A DNA stretch of 64,000 bases. Origin: Morinoia aosen. Taxonomy: Eukaryota; Arthropoda; Malacostraca; Amphipoda; Talitridae. This document shows, piece after piece, positions 23,291 through 35,900 of the stretch. Each line of letters opens with the position of its first letter. Within the stretch, counting starts at the first letter, position 1. Both the position numbers and the translations under genes were made by a program. Location of the stretch: assembly GCA_030386875.1 (NCBI GenBank), contig CM059562.1, forward strand, positions 64,168,201-64,232,200, read 5' to 3'. A model generated the notes under the pieces. The model did no database searches. It had not been told where the DNA came from and was given only the letters and a program-made list of their open reading frames with translations.

Positions 23291-26200
23291 AGCAAGTTTT
23301 TGTCCCTCCAAGCACGTTAGGATTGAATGGAACGTACAATCAGCTGTTTTCGTCGACTGAAGATAATTTATTGATGGAAGACTGCCCCTGATGGTTATCT
23401 CTCCTATTTGTTTACTGTAATGAGCAGTTCTTCGGTTTCTTCAATGAATTACACAATAACGGAATATACTTAGCACTCAATGATTGTTACTGAATTCAAC
23501 GAGTATAATTACAAAAATCAGTAATTGTCATAACACGCTGTTGAGTTGAGAATTCTATTTAGAAAATAGTTAAGAATTATATTTATTGAGAATATAAGAC
23601 TAGTATGATAGAAGACAGGAATATATTTGTATTAGCGCTTTTACGATGCCTTTCAGGTTATGTTAAAGCATGAATGTTAACTTCAGATTTGCATATTTCT
23701 CACGCGACAGTTTGCAATTCGCGATAGTAGATCATCAAGCGACGCCAGATTCCTCGTTGGAACAGAAATCCTTGGCCTGATTGCGCCCACTCAGCCCCCA
23801 ACGCTCCCCCTCCAGCATTCACTTTCATTGAAAATAAAACAAAAAGGTGAAGGAACGATAAGAATGTTTCTCTCTGCACGCTTATCAAGCGCTTAAATGG
23901 TTGGACACTTCTTCGCAGGCGAGGCGTCTGCTGTAGCTCAAGCGAGTCCTCAATTTTACGTGCGGTGTGTTGACACCCGCGGTGATCACTGGTGCGAGCG
24001 GTCGCTTGGCACCAACACTCACGTTTGATCGGAATTATTCCCAGAGAATCAGGTTGTCGACACTCGCCGAAGAATAAGCGCTGATATTTTACGATGAATT
24101 ATTAGAAGCCACAGGAAGGGTGGCTTCGTGCGCGAGAGGGCGAACAACCGGTGAAATGTGCGTTTGAGTGTCTTTCTTGGCAGTTCGGGCTTCGTGGACT
24201 CGAAGGAAACGGCAATGATTGAATATCCTTTAAGGGAAGGTTTGTACCCCTATAACTTCTTAAATATAATGTAATTCGTAGCACGTATAAATTTTAAAAA
24301 CTTACGTAGTTGGAAACGCAGTTAAACAAGGCTTGATGCATTCTCTAGAGAATTAACTTATGTACGACACCTCAGAGCAGAGATATTCCTGCTCTCAGAT
24401 GTTTTAGGTGTTTGGCCCAAGCAAATAAGTTATAATTTAAATCATCTAAGCAATTTAGATGCTATTACGTGGAACTTACGTTAGGCATTTAGCATAACTT
24501 ACGAAATTTCATCGGCACCAACATATTCCCCAATATTTGGGTTTAGTTTCTTCACTTAACGCTCGAACGTTCAAACATGTAATTCCTAAAAGAAGTACAT
24601 TCAAATTTAAATACTTTGCACTGATTAAAAAACTTTATTGTAATAGTTTTCAAGAGCCCACCTTTCTTACAATAATTATATAATTTGATATCAACATGAG
24701 AAAGAGTTTTGTTAGAATCATACATGCAATGATCACACATATGTATTGAGTAACCCAATTTTCTACTTATCACTGGAGCAAAATTTTGGAGTATTACCAC
24801 ATTACACTGGAGCATTATCACAAAATTTACTGAAATCGTTCCGTTGCAATCCTTCTATAAAACCATTATTATTATTAATGCTTTATTACAGTTGGGAATT
24901 AGATTGAACAGTGAAGGTAGAATTTATCACTTGAATCAAAGCTGCAATGGAATTTGAACGCGGGCATTCTAACTGGAAGAGTTCAATTAGTTCGCTGCAA
25001 AACGATGATGGGCTAAGCCTTTTTTGAACCGATATGTCCACTAATAATTTGGCTTAATGTACGTTTTTGCATTCCATTGAGGCTATGAATTACGTTTAGA
25101 ATCACCTTTCTTGCAGATACATGCCTGAACAATTTCCTATCGAAGACAAAAAAACATAATTCGCAATTACTTCTAAACTCAAGTGAGATTGAGAGCATTC
25201 ATTGATCATGAAGGATTATTGCATGAATATAACAGTAGCTAGACATGAAACTTTAAAATTATTTGGCAGAGTATCGCCAAATTCAAATCATTTATTGCTC
25301 ACTTGGAAAAAACTTGAATAGGGTGAAGCATTCAAAGTAATGATTTAGGAGAATGTCTGTATGTTAGCCATTCACACAACATTAATGGATGAACTCTTCA
25401 ATAATTCTCACGATACATGTGAGAGATAAATAACTCATAGGCAGAAAAACGTCCATATTGGAAAATGGACTGCAAAGAGACCCTTGTTTTTGCAGCAAGT
25501 TTGTGCTACAATCCTCACTTGGTACTAGAAATTTCCTTAATTTTGAAATGCCTGACTGCATTGACCACCAGGCAGTGTCTGAACAAACTTTCATTCGACT
25601 CGAATTGAAGCTTGTTTAGAGGTTATGATTATTTAGATGATCCCCGATTCCATGCTTTTCATTACATCTCGCTCTTTCTCATTTTTCATTTTGCCATCAC
25701 TTTTAGAGACGGTGTGCAAACGATGCTCTAACGGCGGCAATCTCAATTTGTAACAACAACTGAGAAACCCTCAAAGATAACGGGACGATGGTGTACAGGG
25801 TTTGAACAGAATTTGCAATTTATCAATCTGGAGAACACAAAATTACTCATAATTTTCATGAATCGTTGCAAAGATGTGTAATTTACCGGATCTTTTTGCT
25901 CATGTCACCTGTAACCTTTGGTCACCTTCATGGTTCGTATGAACATGTCAACCAATTTTGTCACCTTTTAAATAACGGTTTTGGTAAAAATAACTCAACT
26001 CAATTCATTTGAAATACGCAGATGGAAACCTTTCATGCGATAATATTTTCTTTCAAAAAATTTTCACCCTGTCGAAATAAAAAAAAACCTTTAACTACTC
26101 TGAATATGATGTAGCTGCACGTCGTCCTGTGAGCAGATAAGCCCTCGTGTTTGAGAACCTGAACCTAATTCATCTTGTCACGGAAGAAACTACTTTCCAC

Positions 26201-27401
26201 TGGGTCGGAAACATAAACACACGACTCGGAATAACTTTGAATAAGCATCTGCTGAACAAAATTCCCATTTCCATGCGACACAGACGTGAGTATCAGATAT
26301 CACACTCCAAACTCTATATTTCTGTGTCGCAACAACCTTCGGTGAAATTTTCCCATGGCCATGCACTTCTTGGCACAATCGAGAAGTCTTGTCAGATCGT
26401 GCTGGTTGGAGCTATCATGTCTGAGAAGACGCTTCGTATATTTAAGGAGTTCACAATGGTTTTTGATTGGTCGTGAATCGTGTCTCCTATAACTGGCCGT
26501 AAATAGCCTCACAGTATAAAAGTCAAGGCATTAATGTTGGAAGTTTTGGGCCCATAAACCCTTAGGTCGGTCCAATAACTTTCAAGAGCGTGGATAATGT
26601 GGCAAGCAAAGCATTGAAATTTGGGATCGACTTACGCTCACGACCGTCGAGAGACTGAAAACTGTCCCGCCGTGGAAATCTTGTAGCGAGCGTAAGGTGA
26701 AACGGTGCAGCGAGAACTTCTAGCTGGACCACGGAACACCGAACTTGCTTTGCTGTCTTATTCTCAAATTAAACCTACATGATATTGAAGAACGCAGGAA
26801 AATGTAATTGCATGAAATCACGCGGAAAAATGAAATATATTTTTTTAATTTATTACCTCAACGCAGGGCATGAATAAAATGTACGTCAATTATATGAAAT
26901 TGATGGACAACTTTATACTAAATTATTGTAGACAGATATTCACTCACGAGTGATGTTGCAGAGGAGAAAAAGAGAGTTTCCACTCAAAGCACAGCTATTC
27001 CGTTCATCATTCTAAAAAACTATGTAATTCAGGATGTTAAGTGATCAGTACTCGTCATTATGGGTAAGATGTTCTGTTGTCTTCATATCAATTTAAACTT
27101 TATTTTTTTCGTATTTAAGTTTATCTTATGAACCTCTGCAGTAATTTCATTTGCTCTTTTATACTGAGTCACCTTTCTTAACAGAAGCATATTCTCGTTA
27201 TTCTCTTTCTCATGCAGACCCAAAAGTATCCGCTGTTTATCATCAATATATTATCGACTTCATGTCCTCCGCCCCTTGTTTCTGAAAATTATTTCTCAAG
27301 ATAAAGATCTTGCTTTGAGTGTAGGCTAGCAAATTTTATGTACAGTTTGTAGTAATGATATTGGGGCTCTTGTACACCAATTGTTCTTCTTGTGTTTACA
27401 G

Positions 27402-27541
27402 AGGCACTTGTGTGGGCAGGTAACCGAGCTACACCGGCTCTTGGTGTTTCTGCTCTCGGTGTACCAATGATTTGCGTGCTAGGAATTATTGGCCTTTTGT
27501 TACGGGCACGATCCATCAAAGCAGCAGAAATGTTGCGCTGA
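27402..27541 (+). other. Candidate terminal exon with a membrane-helix-like peptide
   Basis: A strong acceptor, TTGTTCTTCTTGTGTTTACAG, ends at 27401. With two bases completing a previous codon, the frame from 27404 is open for 45 residues to a stop at 27539-27541. It contains the hydrophobic stretch ALGVSALGVPMICVLGIIGL, followed by RARS and a charged tail (KAAEMLR). That is the pattern of a last transmembrane helix with a positively charged cytoplasmic end. Alternatively, a second frame reads RHLCGQVTELHRLLVFLLSVYQ and stops. The antisense strand is also open (76 codons, Pro/Arg-rich). No family is recognised and no close AATAAA follows. Confidence 0.27.
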
Positions 27542-28842
27542 AAAGCGGTCTGAGTTATTCACGATCGTTTTTATTTTCCGGTGAACGATTCAAATTATTT
27601 AGTCCTCTTTGAAATGCAACTTTAGTAAAATGTGATGTGATGGCGTTCAATAATTTTATGTTTCGATCTCATGGCTAATCAAGGAACTATTCTCATTCGT
27701 CACAAATTTTACAACACCACCATTTTTTAAAGAGAAAGCTTCAAGATTTGCACGTATTGTGAACTGTTAATTAATTGACCTTTTAGAGAGTGTAAATTGC
27801 GAAGACCTGATGGACGACGCGTTGCGAATCTCGTGAAATTAAATGGCTGATAATTATCAGCTGAACACGCTCCGTTCACATCGATTTTTCAATATTAATT
27901 GTACCTAACTCTTGCTGAGTAGTAGCATCATTAAATTAAAGCATAAAAAATACCGCTCCTACGGGAATTAAAAACAGCAATAAAAGAGGGTGGCTGCACG
28001 ATCATGTAAAGCGTGTAATTCATCGCGATATATTAGTGAAAATTTTTACGGGGAGGCAAGCGAGGGAAGCCGGATGCTGCGAAGATGCGCGCGTTGCTGC
28101 GTCTGGTAAACTCGGCACGTCTTCAAGTTCGTACTCAATTTTTGCCCGAGCTGTCAACACTTCATAAGAGATCTGCTTATAGAATTTCCAACGAATTCTG
28201 CACTAAATATATTTTTTCATTTGAAAAATTTCAACCAAATGAACCTTGTACGTTCAATTAAAGCTTTAAACTTGAATGTTTGAACGAAAAGATTTTATGT
28301 TTTATTCTACTATATTTCAGCATATACGATAATCCCACAGATTTTTTTAGCTTTCATTTTTCTGCGTTGAAAATTTTTTTTCTGGTACCACTTCTATTTT
28401 ACTACATTACAGTGAAACTAAATTCTCAGCTATGGTTTTAAACTGATGATGATTTTAGCAACCGACCGCTATTTAGAGCAAGTTCTAGTGAAGCAATCTA
28501 TATTATTATACTTCATTTTTACGTTACAATTAGGTTTTTCCCCATTTCCTGCTAAATGATTTTGTAAAGTATAAATACCTAATTATTTACGAATAAAAGT
28601 GATAAAACCGGACAACTCCGGAATTAAGACCATTCTTCGGATGTCCATTTCCTGTGTGATTTTAAAGATTGCATCCAAAGCCTTCGATATTTCGGCAATA
28701 TTGACGCTGGAAGCGCAAGAATGTCTAGGAGCCTGGTAGAGGCAGTGCGGGCGCAGCATCGTATGGGAGCATTAACCATCGTTATGCATTCCAATATTTC
28801 ATGCAGGCCGTTAATGAGTTTAGTGGTATCCATTAACCCCAT

Positions 28843-29013
28843 ATGACAAGTCCGTGGGCCGAGTTCGAGCGTGGCAGCTTAGATGATTTACGCCGAGCAC
28901 AAGATGCGGCGGCGGAGGTGCGCGTGACAGAGCCAGAGAAGCTCGCCGCTTGCCCGTCTCATGCTCCCCAACAACAAACGATGCTGCGCATCATGAGATT
29001 CATTTTCTGGTAA
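28843..29013 (+). CDS. Small ORF of 56 codons, unknown product
   Basis: It begins ATG ACA AGT at 28843 and ends with TAA at 29011-29013. The product is hydrophilic in its first half (SLDDLRRAQDAAAEVRVTEP) and ends MRIMRFIFW-like, with hydrophobic residues. The coding stretch is GC-rich against an AT-rich background. A GAG|GTGCGC inside could be a splice donor. I recognise no homologue and see no promoter, so this is only an open frame of reasonable composition. Confidence 0.15.
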   Translation: MTSPWAEFERGSLDDLRRAQDAAAEVRVTEPEKLAACPSHAPQQQTMLRIMRFIFW

Positions 29014-31555
29014 TTTATGATAATGGTGACCGTGGTGAATATTTAGCAGCGCAATATGCTAATCATGATATGATGAGCAGCTGCATGTTTGTGAAATTCG
29101 TCACTACTATAATAAACATGCAGCAGCATCGTAAAATTTCCTGAAACGTTTCATCAATGCCTAAATAAATAAGAAATATCTGTACTGACCATAGTAGCCT
29201 TTTTACCAACTTTGGCGAATTTTCCATTCAATTTTCAGTTTGCTTTCGGTTACACAAAAGGAACTCGAAAGATACTTTAAGAAATGCCGGACAATGAATA
29301 TCTGAAAGCATTCAAGAACCAAGTATGCACTTTAATCCAACATCCCCATCTTGATTTTTAAGCCTACGATTAAGTCATATTTTCCTTTTGAGCGACCAAA
29401 AAATCTGTTAATATTACCCTTCATTCATGGTAAGGAGAAAGGGAGGAAATTTTTTCTAATTAAACAACACGCTCGCCCAGCACTGCAAAGACGAAGTTTC
29501 ATGGGCTTAATGGGAAGAATTTTAATTTCAGAACAGGCTTGATCATCAAACAAGCTTACCGTGGGCGCTTAGGATACTCACGCGTCTACTGGACCGGGCC
29601 GCGTGACCTCATCTGAGTGCCATGAATGCAATCTATTGATCAGTGCCCTGTGATTAGCGCTCACTCACATATTAAGCTCTGAAAAGTTCTCGCCAGTGTC
29701 GCACAGCCGCGCAATAAACACCCTCAAATGAAGGTTTTTACTTGTGAACATAGAGAATCTTGAAAACGCTTTCTTGCCTAGAAATAAAATAAAGTTGATT
29801 AGGTTGGATAAAACAGACTGTTGATGAGTTCGCTGGTTGCTCTTCCAGTCTTATTTAACATCTGCGACCATCGCAATGATTTCTGTTGAGGTGGATCGAA
29901 TGTTATGACTATAAATCTATGTTAAACATGACTCGTTTTAATATCTAAATTTTGAATATTTGAATATATTTTATCCATTCTAAAAAACGCTCACTCGCTC
30001 ATGAATTGTGCGTCCATGAGTGGTTGTTCATCACAAGATAATATTTAATTAATTATAGCTCAAGATGGAAGTTTATGAAAACTTTGAAAAGCATTACAAT
30101 TTTTTCATGCGTATTTTTCCGTGAATGAAGTGCATGTTTTGCGTGTCGAATGTGTAGCAATGAAAGAAAAAAATTATGATGAGAATAGGTATCCGCTGGC
30201 ATGAAAGTCATGATCGCGAATAGTTTATCCGAACGAAAGACTCACGAAGTCACATAACAAGAAATACAATACTATAAGGATCCACGACTGCAACGCTAAC
30301 CCAGAATAAGCTTTCGGATCGTGCGTGAAAACAACTGGCAAGCGTGTAATTTGTTCCTCGGCAAGGTCCCGAAACTCCTCCACTCCGCTGGCTGTAAAAA
30401 AATAATGAAATGTCACGCTCTGAAATAAAGGAAACTCAGCTAGGATCATTTCCGAAGAATGTATCGATTGCCAATTTCGGAACGTTTTTTGCTGGTTTTG
30501 ATGCGACATTGTTTTGCGACACAGCGTGTTTTTCTGGCAATCACACGGACCATTAGCGTCGCAACGTTTCATTTGGTTTCGGATGATAGAACGCCGCCTC
30601 TCAACGGGAAAACATCATCAAATCGCAGCCTACCCTGCGTCTCTCTTATATCCGAAAACCATGGCATCGCGATCGCCCTCCGCTATATTGAGCCTGGTAG
30701 TGCATCCATGTAGATGGACCCATTGCGCACATTTTCTCATGGATCTTTTCCCATGAAAAGCATCGTAAACAATAATTCGCTTGCCTCCCCTTCACATACT
30801 AACAATGTGTGGGGCTTTTTGAGTCACGGATCCCATCAATCCCTTTGAAATAATGCAAGAGACGGACGTCAGATGAGAACCTTGATGACACACTCAAGCT
30901 CAGCTTTCCAATTCGGACGATTTTGCACTGTACCTGCTCTTTAGTCCTGTCCAGCGAAAAATATCCAGAAAATTGTCCAGATTTTGAGGCGCAAATTCTG
31001 AAAGAAATTTCTTTCGAAGATACAAAATGAGGCAATAAAACTCAGGATCAGCCAGACGCAAGAACGCGAACTTCCAGATTTTTCAGCAGAAAGCCTGGGA
31101 ACGCCCAAAATTGCTTGGGAGTTCAGACACAAAAGTCAGTGGCCTCGGGGCATAAAACATACAGGACACACAACATGGGCTGACTTTCGCAGCAAGCACT
31201 TGGCTCACGATACAAAGTCCCAGTGCTGCAGTCAATACTCACGGACTGACCCAAGAAAACGAATACATGCTCACATTAATTTGATCAGGAGTTTGATGCT
31301 TCTTGGGCTTGCAGTTTACGGGATCGCCAGACGCTGTGTTGTTCAATTCTAACTTAATTAATACCTTACATTTTTGCACGAGGGACGAAAAAATAACTAC
31401 GGTAGCCGTAATTAAATTTTTTCAGGAAGTAAATGACGATGGGACATATTAGTTTAACTAAAAACGAACGAAAAAGGTGTCATTCTCATTCAAAGTCTTG
31501 ATTCAAAACAAAAAATATTCACCTGCCGTAGGACCAGAGTAGTATGTGATGCTTC

Positions 31556-31789
31556 TTGAAAATATCTATTCAATTATATGAAGATTTCAGTTCACATTTT
31601 TCTTATCGTTCTAATGAAACATACCCGCTCAATCGGGCGATAGCTAATTCTTCTGACATCACTCTGGCTGTGCTTTCCAGGCTTACTTCCCATGAGGCTT
31701 TAGCGTTAGTTAACATGATGTTCCATCCTTATGGTCTTTATAATCCGTCTTCGGAAAAAGTTATGCTAGCAATTGCTGCAATAATTTAA
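31556..31789 (+). pseudogene. Possible BEL/Pao-type retrotransposon pol relic
   Basis: An open frame of about 77 codons without an ATG. Its second half, around LTSHEALALVNMMFHPYGLYNP, resembles the segment after the reverse transcriptase of BEL/Pao elements, where families show LT+R.lLs.vn.iFDPLGll.P. Here the Asp of FDPLG is His and the spacing after Pro differs. No protease, RNase H or LTR is visible around it. The resemblance is from memory of the family pattern and covers only about 25 residues, so it may be accidental. Confidence 0.3.
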
Positions 31790-32260
31790 TGTTAACGCTC
31801 AAATTTACCCTGCAGTTTTAGTACTCATCAATGATAAACTCAATTCAAAATTTTCTCACATTAATCAAGTTTCTGGCATAGGTTTACTATTCCATTACCA
31901 ATAATTTTAATTCTGCCCTGTTGCTGAGACGAAATATACCTTTATCGTGGTCTTGTATCTTGAAAATTAATTTTCATCTGTGGAAAATTCTCTCTGATGA
32001 AGTAAGAAGAATGCCAAAATCCTTTTAGAGTTTGTGCACAATACGTATCAGTTAACTATTGTGAACGAGCTGACCCGAGGGTAGTTGAATGGCAGCAAGG
32101 GCTCAGAGGCTCATCGGTCCAAAAATGTCTGGAGAGCATTCGAACCTGAAGATCAAATCCAGGGTGGGCGTTACATTTTTTTCATGTTTAGGCCATGTAA
32201 TGCTTATGCCATTTAAATGATCTCATATAAGTTCACATTTCAGAAAAAAAACTGAATATG
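31790..32260. other. No gene seen
   Basis: Non-repetitive, AT-rich. A block at 32085-32175 (GAGGGTAGTTGAATGGCAGC and onward) looks a little like tRNA-derived SINE sequence, but no proper A/B box pair can be placed. Confidence 0.5.
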
Positions 32261-32502
32261 GAGACAATTACGAGAAGATTCTGCAAATTTCAGAGCATGC
32301 AGGAGACACGCACAAGACAGTACTGCTTATTTCAGAACATGTAGCAGGCAGTCATGAAAAGTTGCTGCAAATTTTAGAACACGCAGGAGATATGCACAAG
32401 ACGATAATGCAAGTTTCAGAGAATCAAAAGGCAATCACAAGAAGGTACTGCAAATTTTAGAGCATGCAGGAGGCAATTACGAGAAGACGCTGCAAATTTG
32501 AG
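32261..32502 (+). repeat. Diverged 42-bp tandem repeat, about 6 copies
   Basis: Copies share GAGACAATTACGAGAAGA, TACTGCAAATTT and AGAGCATGCAG in order, at 41-42 bp spacing. Copies differ by roughly a quarter of their bases, so this is an old array. 42 bp would keep frame, but in-frame TAG stops appear in the second and third copies, so it is not coding now. It is unrelated in sequence to the 42-bp repeat in the element at 42949-45579. Confidence 0.85.
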
Positions 32503-32880
32503 ACGAAGTTGACGCAGAGCCGGTCTGCATGAGGTCTCGACGCCCGGTGTGGTATTACTAATGACGGGCGCTGCCGTCACCTATCCATCAGAACGTTTCG
32601 TTACAGGAATGACGTCGGCGAGGAGCCGGAGTGACGTTAATGATGCCATTAGCGGCCTGCCTGAGACGTCCTGGTGCTCACTCCAGTGACGGCGGCGCCG
32701 AATGCCCGACCTCGAGCCGGATTTTCAAACAATTCACGTCGTCGTAGCGAAGCACCTGGCCGTGGATGTAATACTACGTCGACTTGGATACGCTACGTGA
32801 TGTAAGTTCTTGTAAGTTGACGAGGCTACGCTACGTACAGTCTACTTAGTAGAGCTTACGCTACTCCGTACACCGGTACA
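32503..32880. other. CpG- and GACGT-rich segment
   Basis: A GC-rich block in an AT-rich setting with many GACGT, CGTCG and GTGACG words and several CTACG/TACGCTACG words near 32790-32870. Frames close often. The part at 32716-32760 matches 14311-14354 at roughly 70 percent by eye, so at least part is a dispersed repeat. It could be a CpG island or a decayed transposon; I cannot decide between them. Confidence 0.4.
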
Positions 32881-32882
32881 AT

Positions 32883-32990
32883 GACGTAAATTATTTGGAA
32901 ACCCAATTACGTCATCCCAAATATTTGTATGACCGAAATTATTTGGAAACCCAATTACATCCCAAATATTTGTATGACGGAAATTATTTG
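32883..32990. repeat. Two and a third copies of a 45-48-bp repeat
   Basis: Copy 1 (32883-32930) and copy 2 (32931-32975) share AATTATTTGGAAACCCAATT and CATCCCAAATATTTGTATGA. Copy 2 lacks three bases (GTC). A third copy breaks off after GAAATTATTTG at 32990. The near identity suggests a recent slippage duplication. Confidence 0.92.
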
Positions 32991-35900
32991 AGGTCTAGCC
33001 AAATTCTGATTGTAAGCGGGGCTTGGGTTGTGCTTGGCACACCTAGTGCTATACAGAAGCTGATTTGGTCTACTGATCAAAGTTTAATTAATATTTCGGT
33101 TTCAAGTATGTTCTTGGCCGAAAAATGCAGGACTTACTTATAATTTAGCATTGCGTGCAATCTAGTCCCGGCAACTTTGTGATAACTTTGCAGCGGATAA
33201 CGCTACAGTGATGAAAATAGCGCTAATTTTCAATCTGCGTGAATGATCAAAAAACTTATTTGAACTGCGAGGAACGAATAATCATGAAGCCAAAATCCTT
33301 TCCATGAAGTTCTGTGCACTGTAGGTGGTCTCGAGGGTTAATTTCATTAGAAGACTCAAATAGTCGTGAGTTCTGAAGCCCAAGCATTAGAGGAGTATTG
33401 CCAGAAACTTCACTGTTGCTCAATTCGAAGGCACTTGACGGAAACGACGCGATCTGAGCTAAGTTGTATGGAGCATAATTGCGGCTCTTGCAGTCCCTCA
33501 GACGCGCGACCAGCTCAGTGATCCCTAAACTGGCACGACTCTTCGCTACACCAAATATCTCGATGATCAAGGAGTATAAAATTTAGTCAATAATAAAATG
33601 GTCTTAGAAAGATGTTGTAAGGAAAATATTACACGTGATTAGAACAATGAATTGCGCGATCATACTGGTCGCTGAAATTTATTGCCTGTGCAACCAGCAA
33701 GGCGTGCGACTCTTCATAATACCATGCAATGAGTGCGTGAGTTAAATTCTGTCTCATTCGACATTAATTCTCGATTTGTAAAAATTATTTCTTTTGGCAT
33801 TGGTGTGTTACTTCCTGAACTGTCGAAATGAGACTTTTTTATCCAGGAAATACTGAATCTAGAGAGTACCACCTGTAATCAAGTTTGTAAGCGTACCACC
33901 GCTATGGAACTGAAATTTTCAAGTATATTACTATAACGACAAACGAACTTCCATAGTTTTCATCTTCACGAGGCTGACGAAATCTATCGGACTGCAGCAG
34001 GCGCACCATGATGTCACATTTTTTAGATCCCAATGAAAACAATTGTTCATAAAGGAATTTCGATTAATAAAGCTTAAATTATTCAAGAAAGTGAAATTGG
34101 TGAGCGCTCTGCGTTGATGCATAGCATTTAATAAAACTTTTGAGCATCCATTGCATCTGTAATTTTTCTAATGATTTCTCTCTTTTGACTGGACTCCCTA
34201 CGAGAAAGTGGTCCTGAAAGTCTTCCAGCACACCTCACTTTCATCAAAACTTCCGTCTGATGATTTTCAAGGCGTGGTCTGCGTTTTGTTTCAGAAAATT
34301 GCATTAATTACGGGCACATAATTTGGAGAACAATTTAGCAATTTAGAAACTTCTTCCATTGTAAGTCACAAAAAAGTTTTTCAAAGTATTTATTAAAGAA
34401 AAAGGCAATTGTTACCTGCACATTTCTCCTCGAATGCTCAATATTTGAAAAAATATATGAAGTTTTGGGGATCATATTCTGCCAAAATTGTATTCTGGGG
34501 CATGGTTCATTTAACTCTACGAGTGTATTTCAGGAGCTTTACGCACTCCTTCCTTAAAACATAATACTTTTCAAATGAGAGCGCTACTCCATGAAAACGT
34601 TTGGCTTCCTCATGTGCAGCGAATGGACGTTTTATTTCATTAGCAAAAGACTGCGGCGTTGAGAACCACGGAAATGCTTCACTGTGCACTGGCTCCAAAT
34701 TCCACCAGAAAGTTGCATGCTTCCAGTCTATTTCGGCAAAGATCTATTCGTGGAAGTTGATGAGTCGGGAGTGGAAATGAGCGAAACAAGATGGGAACCA
34801 GACAGGCATTCGTGACAGACTCACTCCCCATGAATATGCAAGCGAGGGTTTTGACGCAGAATTTGAGACCAAGATGAACCAATCGAGAGAAATGAGGGGT
34901 CATCTTACCCGAGCTTTGCATGCGGTCTTCTTGACTCTGTAGAAAATCACCTACTTGAGCTTTTATCACGAGTGATGGCGTGTTTCACTTCCATGGTAAC
35001 AGGATCGATGAGTCTTTTAATTGAAAATTATTAGAGACTGTGAGGAACCTGAAGCTGACGCCCCAGGTTGCGGTGTCGTGTGGGGCGCCTGATGGCTATC
35101 TCAAAGGTAGAACATTTTCTATCGTGTTCAATTAATAGCGAGATCATCTTGTCAGGATTACTCAACATCAGACACGACCAAGGTTCCAACGAAAATGCTA
35201 ACCTTTCCTCTAAAGAAAATCAATGCTTAAAAGATCAAGAAAATATATTCTTCGACTTATACGAACTGAAAATTTGTTTGTTTAATTATTCACTAACATG
35301 TCACTTATTTTGACAGAGAAAGTTTTCCATTCGATGTATATTTTTAAAAGTATACGCGCTCCCGTCACATTTTGAAAAGGTTTCCATAGATCGTAAATTC
35401 AGACAACGTATTTTCGAACACCACGAGAAGGGAGGGAAAACATTCTAAAAACAAGCGTACGTGCGCTCAAAAGTTGACCATCCAATTCATCTTAGCCTTA
35501 AATTTCCTATGCATGTCCATCTTTTAAAGCTCTTTTGCAAGGCAATCTCCCCGAGGACTCGGAGTTTATATAGGGCCGCGTTGCGTGCACGGCGACTGTA
35601 AGTCAAGTCGGACTGAAGACTGAGTTTCCTAATTCGTTACATTTTTGGCTGAAGAGACCCGGCCAAATTACGGCCAGTGCACAGCTTTGACTTAAGGACT
35701 ACGAAATATCTGCGCAAAGGGTGACAGCTTTTATGATAGAGACCATGCAATGTAATACGGAATAAAAATTTGTTTAAAATGTTGATTTTGCAGCGCAGCA
35801 GTCTCACTTTTTCAGTGTTATATCTTTACTGCTAGAATTCTGGTACCTGAGCGGTTGTTGAAAGATCAGGAAGCAGATACGATTTTTCTATCATACTTCG

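Larger units (their letters stand above)
21723..31555. other. Long AT-rich stretch with a few candidate exons
   Basis: Nearly 10 kb without a recognisable complete gene. Islands of higher GC content with protein-like frames occur at 22721-22977, 23125-23290, 27402-27541 and 28843-29013; each has its own entry. Elsewhere the frames are short and AT-driven. A TATAAAAG at about 26515 could be a core promoter element, but nothing downstream supports a gene. Confidence 0.5.

Noticed and set aside
32085..32175. tRNA-like block with ATTCGAACCTG
   Set aside because: The B-box-like word is not at the right distance from an A box in either orientation.
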